From Cephalopachus bancanus (Eukaryota > Chordata > Mammalia > Primates > Tarsiidae): a stretch of DNA of 64,000 bases. Numbering within the stretch: position 1 is the stretch's first letter; the number at the start of each line of letters is the position of its first letter. Below, piece after piece: positions 45,923 to 58,278 of this stretch. Location of the stretch: NCBI GenBank assembly GCA_027257055.1, contig JAPVLO010000056.1, positions 6,126,501 through 6,190,500 on the forward strand, read 5' to 3'. Both the position numbers and the translations under genes were made by a program. The notes below the pieces were generated by a model. The model worked only from the letters and a program-made list of their open reading frames with translations. It was not told where the DNA came from and made no database searches.

Positions 45923-46338
45923 TAAGCTTTATTCTTTTTTATGTCTCTCATTCATTTCTACATAATGTTTATATTTTTCAAGTCCATGAGCATATTTTTA
46001 TATTTAATAATAAGAACTGTATTAAGCTTCTTGTCTGTCACTTCTGTCTCTGTTTCTATTAACTTTTCTTCTGATTTTGAGTCAAACCTTACTGTTTTAT
46101 GACATTGAAAGCATTTTTATTGGATTCTGAGTTATTGGATGTTTGAATTTATATGTTATTTTATAGGTTTAAAGATTGTTTGGGCCAATAGTACAATTAT
46201 TAAAGATCACTTTGATACTTCTAAGTCTTGTTTTTAAACATTGTTAGAGTGAATATGTCCCCTACTGTTACTGTTATTTTATTCACCTTCTGAGGTCTCA
46301 GTCTCTACTAATCATTTTGTGTGTTCAACAAAATCTTT
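45923..46338 (-). mobile_element. Old L1M continued, antisense
   Basis: 'cttctgtctctgtttctattaacttttcttctgattttgag', 'gttattggatgtttgaatttatatg' continue the L1M beyond the Alu. Confidence 0.65.
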
Positions 46339-46348
46339 TTTCTAGTCT

Positions 46349-46432
46349 TCTTTTTTAAAAAATTTTTTTTATTTTCAAGATGTGGGGTACAATTCAGGGT
46401 TAGGTATACAAGTGTTTATTTTGCAGGAAACC
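46349..46432 (-). mobile_element. Very short young L1 3' end with TSD
   Basis: T/A-rich start, then 'gatgtggggtacaattcagggttaggtatacaag...ttttgcagg', the last 55 or so bases of the lineage L1 in reverse. Target duplication tttctagtct/tttctactct at 46339-46348 and 46433-46442 (9 of 10). Confidence 0.85.
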
Positions 46433-46442
46433 TTTCTACTCT

Positions 46443-47400
46443 GGCAAGCATCACTCAGATATCTCCCAGCCTAATGTGAGCTCTTGGAAGTGTTTAAACT
46501 ACATATTAGTATCACTTGGTTTTGTTCAACCTTGTGGAATATCACTCTATGCCTGAAAAGATTTGAATTCAAAATCTCAAGGGCACCTGCATGTACATTT
46601 CTGGGGTTTCTCTGTACATAGCTCTCTCCTATCCCATAAGTTGACTTGCAAATTTCTAACATGTCTACCTCCCCAAACTCTGAGTCTTGTATTCCCATCT
46701 CAGTGAGAGTGCTCCTCCCTGCACTGCAGTCCAGAAAGTTCCTTCAGAACAATGATAGAACTCACCTCATATTTTCCCTTCTCTAAGAGATCATTGTCCT
46801 GCAGTACCTGTTGTTCATGTATGGAAAAATTATTGTACTGATTTTGTTTGTTCCCCCATTGTTTTCAGTTACTACATCATGGCTCTTTGTGTGATTTCTC
46901 TCAGCACTTAAAGATGTCCTTCCATTACCTTCCAGTGTACATGGTTGCTGAAGAGTCTGCTGTCGTTCTTATTTTGTTGTTGTTGTTCTTCCATGTGTAA
47001 TATGACTCCTTTTCTCTGACTAACTTGAATATTTTCTCATTTCCTTTATTTTTCAGCAGTTTGAATATGATATGCCAAGGTGGTTTTTTGGGGGGCGAGG
47101 AATTGTTTTGTTTTAGTTATCCTCCTTGGTTTAAGGTGGGGGTTGTTTTGGCAGAAGTTTTGCTTTTCAATGTCTACTTTATCCTTGCATAAAGTCTCAT
47201 GTAAAGTCTCTCTTTTCCACATCATTCATTACTTTAGCTGAGTGGTGTGGAGTGGTAGTCATGTTCTTCTATTCTGGTTAAGCCTCATTCTTAGGCAAGT
47301 ATTAGGTGCCTGGGTATGACCTTCTCAGTACTTTTGAGCTTAGCATATATTCCTGCTCCTCCATCCTTTGTGTTTTTATCCATATGCTACCAAAAATCTT
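46443..47400 (-). mobile_element. Old L1M continued, antisense
   Basis: 'tctctcagcacttaaagatgtccttccattaccttccagtg', 'ccttttctctgactaacttgaatattttctc', 'gtttgaatatgatatgcc' are antisense L1M/HAL1 landmarks similar to those near 6340-6530. Confidence 0.65.
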
Positions 47401-47424
47401 TTTGAGAGAAAACTAGCAGTATTA

Positions 47425-47522
47425 CTTCCTAGCTGTGTGACCATAGACAAAGGCTAATTTCTCTGAACCTCAGGACTTTTATATATAAAGCGTAGATAAT
47501 AAAACTAGAGATTAAACTTTTT
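47425..47522 (+). mobile_element. MIR fragment
   Basis: 'ttacttcctagctgtgtgaccatagacaaaggctaatttctctgaacctcagg' is the MIR core. It is cut by the adjoining Alu. Confidence 0.88.
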
Positions 47523-47524
47523 TA

Positions 47525-47808
47525 AAGACTGAGCATGATTGCTCATGTCTGTAACTCAAGCACTTTTGGCAGCTGAGGCAGGAGGATCACTTGAGGCCTG
47601 GAGTTTGAGACCAGTCTGGGCAACTTAGTAAGACCGTGTCTCTACAAAATCTAAAAAAAAATAATAATCAGGCATGGTGGCACAGACCTGTAGTCCCAGC
47701 TATTTGAGAGGCTGAGATAAGAAGATTTTTTGGAACTGGGAGATCTATGGTCATGCCACTGAACTCCAGCCTGGGTGGCAGAGTGGTACTCTGTCTCTAA
47801 AAAATAAA
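47525..47808 (+). mobile_element. Old Alu (AluJ-like), sense
   Basis: 'gagcatgattgctcatgtctgtaactcaagcacttttggcagctgagg', 'tcaggcatggtggcacagacctgtagtcccagc', 'actccagcctgggtggcagag', then an A-rich tail. It lacks the lineage linker. Confidence 0.93.
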
Positions 47809-48139
47809 AAGCTGTATCTGTAATGTAATAAGTATGTTTTTCTGATTAACTTACAAATAATAGCATGATAATGGATGAGTTGAAGCTTTTACTAACACAT
47901 ACAAATGTTACAATTTATACCTAAAACTCAGCTTCTGGGTAAAAAATTTATTTTCATCAGTTATTACCCAGAGTGATGATAAGGAAAAGATGATCACAAT
48001 TCTAATATGAAAGTAGAATATGAGGGGTTGAAAGCAGCAAGATGTCAGGAAATGGGTGAAGGGAATAGGATCAAGAGGAGCCCCCTGAATGTTAGATTGC
48101 CTCACTATCTATAAACACTATTCAGAAGATATCATAAGA

Positions 48140-48335
48140 TGACATGTTGAACTAGGAACACACTCAGAAATCAGACAATGCTGAGCTTAAATCCTAGATT
48201 GTTTATCTTGGTGATAATTTGTCAAATTCATTTCTCAATCTTAGTGTCTTTATCTAAAATGCAATAATAATGCCTCATATATATTTGTTATAAGGATTAA
48301 ATAAAATAATGTATGTGAAAACATCAGCAAGATAA
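48140..48335 (+). mobile_element. MIR SINE
   Basis: 'caatgctgagcttaaatcctagattg', 'catttctcaatcttagtgtctttatctaaaatgcaataataatgcc', 'gttataaggattaaataaaataatg'. Confidence 0.85.
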
Positions 48336-48339
48336 AAGG

Positions 48340-50315
48340 AGACCATGTTTGTTTAAAGAGCACATATAGTCAGGCCCAAACCCAGCCATTGCTAGCATTT
48401 GAGAGTAGATGGGAACAGTGGAGAGGAAATCTCCTCTCCCCCATCCTTGAGGATACTGAGCTGTAATGAGTAAAAATACATATGTAAATAGTACTATTTA
48501 AAATAAATAAGTAAATAGCAAACACATACACTATCAAGAAAAAATGCTATCTACTAGGAAACAGTAACATGAGCCAAAGGCATCACAGAGCCAAAACACA
48601 GAAATCTAGGAGAAAGATGCCAAACCAGAAGCTCAGATGCCAAGATTAGGAAGACAGGTAGCACCATTCAAATCACAGGAATAGAATTAGCCAAACTTAG
48701 GATTAATGAAGGCAGTGTGTCTGAAACAGATGGGGTCTGAACTCTACAAAGAATTCCAGTAAAAGTCTGGGTTTTTTTTCGCTAAGTCCCATTGCTAGCC
48801 TGAGAGGCAGCATCATACAACAGTTAATTCCTGGGTCTTATCAAACCCTCCCTGACACCTCTCAGCATGATGACTTTGACCAAGTTACTTGTAATGGACA
48901 CTCTTTTTAATTTCTTATTTCCTATCCCCTTTCCTGTGTTTGGAATATTCTCGATCTTATAAATATTGATTGGGGCAGAGCCTAGTTCTCAGTATAGAAA
49001 CAAAAGAAGCTAGATGCTGCACCCTCCACAGCAAACAGAGCTCAATCACTTTAATCTGCTAATCAGCAACATCCCCCATGGGCTTTGAACTGAAAGAAGG
49101 AAAGCAGGTCCAGAGAAGTAGTGCCATGAAGAAACCTCTCCTTTACAGGCTACCAATGCAAAATAACATCCTAACATTAATGTTGCCCTCCAACTTCCAA
49201 CAATGATTACTAGTTCTATGGTGGTAACACCAACATTTTCCTCTTTGAACCAGCTTTCTGGGACTGACTGGGGGCAGAGTACTTGTTGAGTAGACTCTGA
49301 ACCTGGTTCACCAACCAACCTGGCAATTCTTTTAATAAATTTCTTGTTTCTGAATCCAAGTCAGTTTCTTTATCCTGTAAATTAGTACTGTGGTTACATT
49401 GCTCTTTAGCTTTAGTTAACTCATCTATAAAATGGGAAAATAGCAAGTTCAGTCAGTAGGAAGTCATGATGATTCACTGAGAGAGGCATATAAAATGCTT
49501 GATAGGGGTCTTTAAATATAACTTTTTCTTAGTAACTGTTAGCCATTTTTATTTAGTGTTTTGTGCTATGCAGGGAAATTCTGTGAACACTGTCCTTGAA
49601 AGCTCACCACAATTCTGAGGAAGATATTAATTTTACTAATTTGGAAACACAGGTTCATTGGCATTAAGCACACAGAAAATAGGCTATGTTGAGAAAGGCG
49701 GCAACTGACATTCATGTTTGGTGGGTCCTAAGTAGAGTATCCCACAGTTCACAACAAAGTGTCCAAGAGGGTGTGGCAAAGTCAGGTGGAGCCCAGCCCC
49801 AGTGTATAAAAAAGGATCGGTATCATGCAATACCGTGGGGTCAGATATAGCTACAAGAATCTCCAGGACATTTGTTATACTTAAAGTCAAAATAAAGACT
49901 TATTCAAAATCCTGGTAGCCATGCTTCTCGGAATATAATCCTGGCTGATGATGATGATGATTATTATTATCATGTTGTATCAGAGACAGCACACAAACTA
50001 AAATATGAGTCCCAAAAAGAGATGTCCAGTCACTAGCCAAGGAGGCTGAGAGTCAAACCAGGGCTCATGCACAGCATGAAACTAGAGAAGTATGGAGGAA
50101 ACCAACATTCAAAAAAAATAGTCAAACCTATAGACAAAAAACAGCTACAGGTACAGGGCCAAGGCATATAAGCAAGTTAGGTAAGAGTCAGGGCTTCAAC
50201 AATCATTCATTGCTGGTAGCGACTTCCAACCACACTAAGGGGGAATTATGGGGACAACATGGAGAAATTGGTTTCATGAACCTGCAAATGGGCAGTTTCA
50301 GGGATCTCAACTGAA
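48340..50315. other. Mostly unassigned sequence
   Basis: 49,560-49,675 looks like a reversed MIR scrap ('gaggaagatattaattttactaatttggaaacacagg'). 49,415-49,445 ('taactcatctataaaatggg') is a sense MIR scrap. I can name nothing else. The open frames at 49046-49446 have no domain I recognise. Confidence 0.35.
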
Positions 50316-50319
50316 GAGG

Positions 50320-50505
50320 TCTGGAGAGAGGGAAGGGAGGGAAAAAAAGGGAAGGAAGAAGAAAAGGGTAAGATAAAGAAGGAAACACAGAGAGTACAAG
50401 AATTGAAATATAAGAATCTGGAGAGGAAAAAAACAGGAAATGGAACAAAGGAGAGAGGTGAAAGTGAGGGAGAGAATAAGAGAGCAAATGAGAAAGAGAA
50501 GATCT
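50320..50505 (+). repeat. Purine-rich (GA) low-complexity tract
   Basis: About 185 bases, overwhelmingly A and G on the + strand (gagagagggaaggg..., ggaagaagaaaaggg). The antisense 94-codon frame is a product of this bias. Confidence 0.8.
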
Positions 50506-50509
50506 ACGT

Positions 50510-51390
50510 GTTAAAGCAGGAAGAACATGACTAGATTAATGGGGGAGGGGTTACAAGAAAGAATGTGTAAAATATATGTAAAATGTAACTCAATTATTTT
50601 AGATCAGCCATGACAGGGAAAATCACATCAGGTTGCAACTGCCACAAGTATCAAGTACTTATGCTTACTGCATTTATAAACAGATATCTTTTGGCAAGTA
50701 AATCAAAAAGGCCTCCACAAGACATGAGATTCTGGGCTTCAATCCATTCACTCTGTGAATTAATTGACTTTATTTGAACTCTACTGTTTTCAGTTGGAGA
50801 ATTCACTGTGAACATGTTGTACATATCTCAAATATCAAATAGCAAAGGCACTGCAGCCAGATTCTGAAACAGAGCCAGAAATTGTTCATTAATCAGACAG
50901 GGGTTTCTCCATGATTAGGAAAGACAACCAAGCGATACATAAATAAAATAAACAGCTAAACTCTTTGAAATATCTTCCACATTTCTCCTATCACTTTGGA
51001 AGCAAAGGTTCCACTGGAAACCAGGCAATTATACTCACTAGGGAAAGAGGGTGGTATATGCACCTGCTTTCAAAGTAACATTTGTCCCAAAACTTCTTTT
51101 CTCTCCTTTTCACTATTTTACATAAAACAGTCATTTTATAACAACAGATTCATAAATCCAGTTGGTCTTCTTCTCTTACAACATAAAAACAATTGCATTC
51201 TAACCTCTTAATGCAAATGAAATATTTCTTTGAGCTGACAATCCTATGGACTGGATGTTCTGGTTAATTTCTAAAGCTATTTTATATACATTGTAAAGGG
51301 TTAAGGCATATAGTATTCTAGTCATAATTTATGGGAGCTAGAATAAGATAACTACTTTGGGTCTCTTAAACAAGTTAGATAACTAGAGTT
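50510..51390. other. Unassigned sequence
   Basis: Nothing supported. Confidence 0.35.
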
Positions 51391-51397
51391 ATAGGTA

Positions 51398-51450
51398 GGT
51401 TGATAGATAGATGACAGATAGAAGATAGACAGAGGAAGAGAGAGAGAGAG
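51398..51450. repeat. GATA/GAGA simple repeat
   Basis: 'gatagatagatgacagatagaagatagacagaggaagagagagagagag', a degenerate tetranucleotide passing into GA. Confidence 0.85.
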
Positions 51451-51454
51451 ATTC

Positions 51455-51835
51455 ACAGATTCCCACAAGATACTGCAAGATCAGGCTGATCTGTGGTGAG
51501 TCTGACCTATGAATGTTCCCTTCATTTCTGTTCTACTTTCTCAGATCAAAAGTCCTCTCTATTTTTTCATCTCCCTTCTATGATCCATCCTTAGGCGACA
51601 CAACCGAGGTTTGCAACCTTCAGAAAAGAGCAAGCTTAGAAAGTTCCCTAAGGGCAAGGATCCCTAAGCAGTAAGGGAGAAATCTGCCAACAGGAAATGT
51701 CTAAACCTGGATTGCAATCCCAGATGCTCTCCCCACCTCTACCCACTGACAGGTCATTTGAAAATCACAAGAAGGGGCCCAGATGTCAATCTTTTTCTTG
51801 GTACACATTGGTGACCAAAGTAACAGAGAGTCCCA
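51455..51835. other. Unassigned sequence
   Basis: Nothing supported. Confidence 0.35.
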
Positions 51836-51839
51836 GGAA

Positions 51840-54625
51840 ATTTTTGCTCACAGGGGATATTGATGAGATATCTGAGAAAGATAAACAAAAGGGAAAAAAT
51901 ACTAAAAACAGAAAAATAAAAAGCAGTGACAGAAGAATAAATGGAGCAAACAGAACAATAACTCTTAAAAGTATAATTAAATATTTATACAGAGAAAGAT
52001 ATATTATAGAGAGCATAATAAAAGAACAAATTTGGAGTAAGCAAATATGAAGTGTAATTACTTAGATTTATTGAGTATAAGAATATTATTATAATAATAA
52101 AAACTCTCAGGATAGGCTGAATAACAGAATATAGAGTCAAAGGGATTTAGTAGGCCAAAGATTCCATCAAAGAATCATTACAGAGGTATTAACAAAGTTC
52201 AAATAAGAACAATAAATAAAAAGTGATACAGAAGAGATATGTTAAGTGTCAATATTTAATATTAGTTCCAAAAAGGATAAATAAAAGTAGAAAAATATAT
52301 TTGATGAACAATGACCAATAAGTTGGCAAAATGAAAAGATTTATGGAGCTTCAGATTATACAGGATGTATTTTTAATGCCTAGATATATCAAAAAGAATT
52401 GTTAAAACACCCAGTACTCAAGGAGAAAATTTTATAAATAATAATTCCAGAGAGTTAAAGCAATTCACCTAAAAGAGAGGAGGAATCAAATTGATATCAA
52501 ATTTGTAATAGCTACACTGAATATAAGAAAAATAATACAAATTTTTTTGTTTTGAAGAAAAATACCTTGAAACAAATTGAATATCCAGCTGAATTATCAT
52601 TTATATATGCAAGTTAATATTACTTGACTTTTGAACCAGTAAAAAAAAAAAAATGATCTTGGTATAGATAATTAGAATTAAAGAAAGAGGAACATAAGGA
52701 AGAAAAAGAAATTTAAAATATGGCAAATAATAAATATAAATAATATGATAAAATAAGTGTTAGTACTACTTATAATAACTAAAACAGTTTAACTTTGTTA
52801 AGAATAAATATTCTCATTATAGTTTTATAAAGATGCAGTAATGCTTAATTTGAGGTTTAAATTTTAAAAATAAGATGGCTAAAAAAACACAATGCTAGAG
52901 CATCAAATTTTGTGGGAAATAAATAGAATTTAAAATCAAATAAAAATCATTATATATAAAAAGTAATTCATAGAGTATGAATATATAATCAATCATGTAC
53001 ACACATGCACCTAGTAACATAGCTTCAGAATACATAAAGCAACGATCTACTTGATGACCACCGACGAAATTAAAATTTTGGTTATAAATGATAATTTCTA
53101 CATCCAGAAACTGAGAGATTAGTTAGACAAAAACGTAAACATTGCAGACAATTTGAAATGATTAAAATAGCATAGCAAGAAAGCTTTACACTAATTAAAC
53201 AAAAATTACATTTTGTAAAAACATGCTTGGAAAGTATGTAGAATTCAGTCAGATATTGAACTCTCAACAAAAACAGAATCTGTATTATGCAAACTATGTT
53301 ATCTAACTGTTATACTATAATATCATAAGTAAATTACAAAAGGATAACTTTAAAATTCTATATATGTATAATAATAAAAATAATTCTACTAAATTATACA
53401 TGGGTAAAAATTAGATCAGAAAAGAAATGAGTAAAATTTAGATCTGAAAAATAATAAAAGAGCCACATGACAAAATTTATGAGATACAACTATAGCAGTA
53501 TTTAAAAGAAAAATTTTACCAATGAATACATTTATTAAAATTAAGGAAGATTGAATACAAATGAACTAGGCATTTGATTTTCAAAAGCTAGAAAAGAAAT
53601 ATCAGAGTAAACACAGAAAAAATAAAGAATATGCTTAAGAGCAGAAGTAGGTGAAAAATAAAAATGACATAAATAGCAAACCATAACTTCTAAAATTTAA
53701 TAATATCAATAAATATCTAGCAAGGACACAAACTTAGAAAAAGCAAAGACACACGCACACACTAGAAGGAAAAGGAGGAACATAAACAGATTTAATAGAA
53801 ATTTTATGCAACAATCATACTTCTGAAATCCTGTATAAAATCGACATATTTTTAGAATATAGTATCAAAACTGGGACATGAAAAGTCAGAAAATTTGAAT
53901 GGAACAGCGATCACTTTTAAAAATGAGACAGTAGCCAAAAGCTTCCTCTACCCTTAAAATTCACAAACATAGACAGTTTTTCAGATGAATCCTACTAAAT
54001 TTTTAAGAAATAAATATCCCAGTCGTAGACAAATTATTTCCTAAACAAATAAAAAGGCTGAAATTACCCAATTCGTTGTATTAAGCTAATATATAGTTAG
54101 TACCAAAATCAAATGATGATGTGAGAAAACAAAAATAAAATTTTATTTTCAATACCATTTCAGTTTTAAAAATAGATATGATGTCCGCACAAAAATGTCT
54201 ACATCAGCTTTATTCATAATTACCAAAACTTGAAGCAACCAAGATGCCTTCCATAAGTAAATGGATAATCAAACTCTGACACATTCATACAATGGAATGA
54301 TAGCCAGTGATAGAAAGGAACAATTTATTAATCCATATAACATCAGTGATTCTTAGATACACATTGCTAAATAAAAGGAGCCAGTTTGTAAGTCTTCATA
54401 CAGCATGATTTCATTTATACGACATCCAAAAAAAGGCAAACAGATACAGAAAGAAAAGAAATCAGTAGATACCAGGGCTTTGCGGGAGGGAAGACTTGAA
54501 TAGGTGAACCGTGGTTATTACCGGGCAGCAAAACTGTTCCGTACGTGACTGCAGTAGTGGATTCATACCACTATGCATTTGTCAAAATTCATAGAGTAAA
54601 CCATAATTTTAAAAAATAATTAAGA
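51840..54625 (+). mobile_element. Old L1 (L1ME type), sense, about 2.8 kb
   Basis: A-rich sense L1M text: 'gatattgatgagatatctgagaaagataaac', 'aattgaatatccagctgaattatcatttat' and the end block 'gcaaccaagatgccttccataagtaaatggataatcaaactctg...catacaatggaatgatagcc', 'cagtagataccagggctttgcgggaggg', ending near 54,620. All frames are heavily broken. Confidence 0.8.
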
Positions 54626-54629
54626 TATT

Positions 54630-55040
54630 GGAAGATCCCAGGGTGGAATGCTGACAGACAAGTTGTACTACAGATGTAGGGCATAACCTCACTGAAGAGC
54701 GTGGCAAAACAAAACAAAAAAGTGCTGACTTAATTAACTTTGGAAAAGGCTGGGAACTCTAAGACTAAAACCAGAAGCACTATCCTCGAGCTGGCCAAAT
54801 TGTTTCTCGCAGAGGTATGGGTTAGCAATTCTGAAACTGCTGAACAAATATCGGAATCAAGTAAGTTAGTAAATAGATGTTGGATGGTGGAGCCAGGATT
54901 CTCACTTTTGGAGGAGGTTATAAATTATCAAGGGCAGAAGCTATAATGAGCCATGTGGACAGGATTAGAGTTGGAAATACCATATGAACTCATGTTCACC
55001 TTAATATAAATGTAGAAAGAAATGAATGAAATGAATAAAT
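54630..55040. other. Unassigned sequence
   Basis: Nothing recognised. Confidence 0.35.
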
Positions 55041-55044
55041 AATT

Positions 55045-55305
55045 TAAAACGTAGTAAAATATAATCATCAGGATCCCTGACTTATCGGAAAAGCAGAATA
55101 AGAATTCATCACACTAATGAACCAGGGAGAAAAGTCTTAAGACACAGATACTGATATTTATAACAACACTACTTGTCACAGCAAGGAGTTGAGGATAGAT
55201 AGCCTAAGTGTCCTATATTGAGATACTGAATAGATATAAAGTGGCCTCACATTGAATGGAAGATTATGTAACAATTGGAAATAATGAACCTAGATGTATA
55301 TGTTG
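55045..55305 (+). repeat. Duplicated block D1 (partner 57815-58065)
   Basis: 'aggatccctgacttatcgg' to 'ggaaataatgaacctagatg' aligns along its whole length with 57,815-58,065 with a few small gaps. The last half resembles L1 3'-end text (gaatggaagattatgtaacaattggaaataatgaa). It is either a local duplication or two copies of one old L1 subfamily. Confidence 0.75.
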
Positions 55306-55381
55306 ATATCTATCTATCTATCTATAAATATATAAAAATAATTAAAGTGTATATAGATATACACAGGTATATAGCCTTATA

Positions 55382-56319
55382 GCCTGACAATTAAGTTCAT
55401 GAACTCATCCTAGAAAAAATGCTACATACATTATTGCTGAACATCATTATGGTCATCTTCAAAGTACTCCTCTTGGGAAACTATACACCAATGCCAGCAT
55501 TTAGTCCACATGTCAAAGCAATTTGGAGCTCCTTTTCTGGAAAGGCCATCATAGAGGTCATTGTATTACGATGTCCTCAATGTCATCAAAATGTCTTCCT
55601 TTCAATATTTTCTTTATCTTTTGGTAAAGAAAAAAGTCATTGGGAGCCAGATCAGGTGAGTAGGGGGGGAATGTTCCAGTACAGTTATTTGTTTACTGAT
55701 GAAAAACTCTCTCACAGACCATGCTGTGTGAGCTGGTACATTGTCATGATGTAAGAGTTCCTTTGGAACCATTTTGCACACACCTTTCTCATGTCAAGAT
55801 TTTTAGTTAAGATTTTCCTGTCTGTTTCTCTATCAATATTTATTTAGTCAGCTAAGCTTCTCACAGTTAGTTATCAATTTTGACACACAATTCAAGGAAT
55901 TTTTGTAATGTTTTCATCAGTTCTGCTCATTACTGACTGTCCTGATCTCTCTTCATCAGTGACGTCTTTTCTTCCCTCAGAAAAACTTTTAATCCATTTG
56001 TACACTGCCATTTTCTTCATGGCATTATCCCCATAAACTTGGACTAACATGTCCCTGATTTCACTTCCACTCTTGCCAAGTTTAACAAGAAATTTAATGT
56101 TTGCTCATTGCTCTAATTCAAGTGCTGACATTCTCGTAACAGCACACAAAATCATGCAACAACAATAATGAATGTCGCTCAGCAAGACACTGCCACACAT
56201 CAACACGAACACAACTGTGAAACACTGATATACTAAGGTTATGAAACCTTACCAAGTTGTTTGTACAGTGCTGCCAATATACACACACAGTAACAAGTTC
56301 GCAAAGTTAATAGTTTAGA
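55382..56319 (-). mobile_element. Mariner DNA transposon, internally deleted
   Basis: Inverted ends 'gcctgacaattaagttcatgaact' (left) and the reverse complement of 'agttcgcaaagttaatagtttaga' (right) pair without gaps over about 27 bases, with most positions matching. A TA precedes the left end (55380-55381). The right-hand TA is not clear, so the exact right boundary is uncertain by a few bases. Length is about 940 bp against roughly 1.3 kb for a full mariner. It lies between D1 and an Alu. Confidence 0.88.
55430..56135 (-). pseudogene. Mariner transposase, broken
   Basis: The transposase binds the inverted ends and cuts with a D,D34D catalytic triad. On the minus strand the N-terminal helix-turn-helix region is readable (KFLVKLGKSGSEIRD, AVYKWIKSFSEGRKDVTDE). 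A block ending K-M-V-P-K-E-L then joins directly to HHDNVPAHT (about 55725-55752). In the family these are separated by about 100 residues that include the first catalytic aspartate, so the first D is deleted. The second D (HHDN) and the third (PPYSPDLAPNDF, about 55635-55670) remain. Several in-frame stops and frameshifts are also present. It cannot encode an active enzyme. Confidence 0.88.
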
Positions 56320-56349
56320 ACTTGTATACACATACATAACATATTTCTT

Positions 56350-56642
56350 TTTTTTTTTTTTTTGAGTCAGAGTCTCACTCTGTCACCCAGACTGAAGTGC
56401 AGTGGCATGCTCACAGCCACCTCAATGTCGACCTGCTGGGCTCTGGCCATTCTTCCGCCTCAATCTTCCAAGTAGCCAGAACCACAAGAGTACACAACCA
56501 TGCCCAGCTACTTTTTGATTTATTGTAGAGACAAGGTCTCACCAAGTTGCCTGGGTTGGTCTTGAACCCACAGGCTCAGGCAATCCACGCTCTTTGGCCT
56601 CCCGAAATGCTGGGATTACAGGCTGAGCCACCAAGCCCAGCC
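56350..56642 (-). mobile_element. Lineage-specific Alu, antisense, with TSD
   Basis: Full dimer ending 'ggctgagccaccaagcccagc'. Target duplication 'catatttctt' at 56340-56349 and 56643-56652. More diverged than the 45601 and 59813 copies. Confidence 0.94.
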
Positions 56643-56654
56643 CATATTTCTTAA

Positions 56655-57805
56655 TTCTGTCTGGGAAAAGGCCTGGAAACAATAAGACATAGTGGCAATG
56701 AACATGACCAGTGCCCATATTTGGGTTTCTAATATCATTCTCCAATAAAAGGAACTAGGTATCCTTGGAAAAAATGACAGAGTCTAAGACTGGGGCAGTG
56801 AATATACAAGATAAACCTGAACTATCTTGCAGTATCAGAAAGTAACAAAGAGAAAACACATACAAGCACATGTGTGTGCACAAACACAATGATAGAAGTA
56901 TGTCAAAGGAACACAAGAGACAGCTAAAAGAGCTACCAGTGACCAAAGCTGAAACAATTTGAGTAACAAAATAAATAAAATATTATTAGATTATAACTAA
57001 AAGTATAAAATTTAAAAATCCATGAATCCATACCAATATAAATAAGGGCTAAATAAATAAATACTTGAGGGAAAAGAGCCAAATTTACCATATAAAAGAA
57101 TTCTAAATAATTTATGCAGATATTGCCCCAAAAGGAAATAGAAGTTAACTCCCTATGCCTTGAGTGTGGACTGTGCTTAATGACTTGCTTCGAAAGAGTA
57201 CAGAATGAAAAGGAGAAAGGGAAAAGTAATTTTACAGTGCAGAAGCTTGGCAAAGATTCCTCAGCCAGGCAAGCAAGGTTAATGTCATCAGTGATGCCAT
57301 GTTGATAGCATATACCTTTAATATGAGGTCATAAGAATTACATTTTATCTCTGTGATCTTTCTCCCAAAAAAACTGTAACCCCAGTCTCATTATGAGAAA
57401 ACACCAAACAATCAGAGGTACATTTCACAAAATACCTGATCAGTATTCCTCAAAACAATCAATGACACCAAAAACAAGTAAAGTTATGTTATAGTCAAGA
57501 AAAGATTAAGGAGACATGAAAACTTTGAAAAATATTATGTGGTATTATGAATAAAATCCTGAAACAATAAATGGGTAATTAAAAAAATTAATAAAATGTA
57601 AATGAACTATGAAATTTAGTTACTAGGAATGTGTTAATATAGGTTTATTAGTTAATGATAAATGCATTACACTAACATAAGGTATTAACAACAGGGAATA
57701 TCTGGTTCAGTGAACATGGGAACTCTCTGTATTATTCTTTCAAGTTTTCTGTAAATATAAAAATATTATAAAATTAAATGTTTATTTAAATATAAATTTG
57801 GCTAC
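56655..57805 (+). mobile_element. Old L1M-type 3' end, sense
   Basis: Ordered blocks 'ccttggaaaaaatgacagagtctaagactggggcagtg', 'gagtgtggactgtgcttaatgacttgcttc', 'cctgatcagtattcctcaaaacaatcaatgacacc', 'gggaactctctgtattattctttcaagttttctgtaaatataaaaatattataaaat' match a common old repeat 3' end. I place it in the L1M group, though the exact family is uncertain. Confidence 0.7.
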
Positions 57806-57814
57806 CTGATCTGA

Positions 57815-58065
57815 AAATATAATAAAAAGTAATCACTAGGATCCCTGACCTGTCAGAAAAGTTGAATAAGAATTTCATCACACTAATGAACTAAGGAGAA
57901 AAATCTTTAGACACAGATACTGATACTTACAGCAACACTACTTGTCATAGCAAGGAGTTGAAGACAGTTTAAGTGTCCTATATAGAGATCATGAATAAAG
58001 TGGTTTCATATAGAATGGAATATTATGCAATAATTAGAAATAATGAGCCTAGACATAATATAGGA
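57815..58065 (+). repeat. Duplicated block D2 (partner 55045-55305)
   Basis: Same orientation and order as D1. It differs by substitutions and by two small gaps (near 57975 and 57995) relative to D1. Homology ends at about 58,065; flanking sequence differs from that of D1. Confidence 0.75.
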
Positions 58066-58278
58066 AAAGGCATAGATTTCAAAAATTGGGTGTTCATTGA
58101 AAAAAGTAAACTAAATTATGTTTGCCGTTTTATAAATCTATGCACTTAAAAGCCCAAACAATATATGCATTTTCAAGGATATACAAGAGCCCTGTGTCAT
58201 GTACTAATAAATGTAATACTATGTACATATCAGTCTATTTAATTCATCAAATAACCATACACAGATTAAGAAACAGAG

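Noticed and set aside
50320..50505. Antisense 94-codon frame as a secreted or membrane protein
   Set aside because: The apparent hydrophobic Ser/Leu/Phe run comes from the purine-only bias of the opposite strand.
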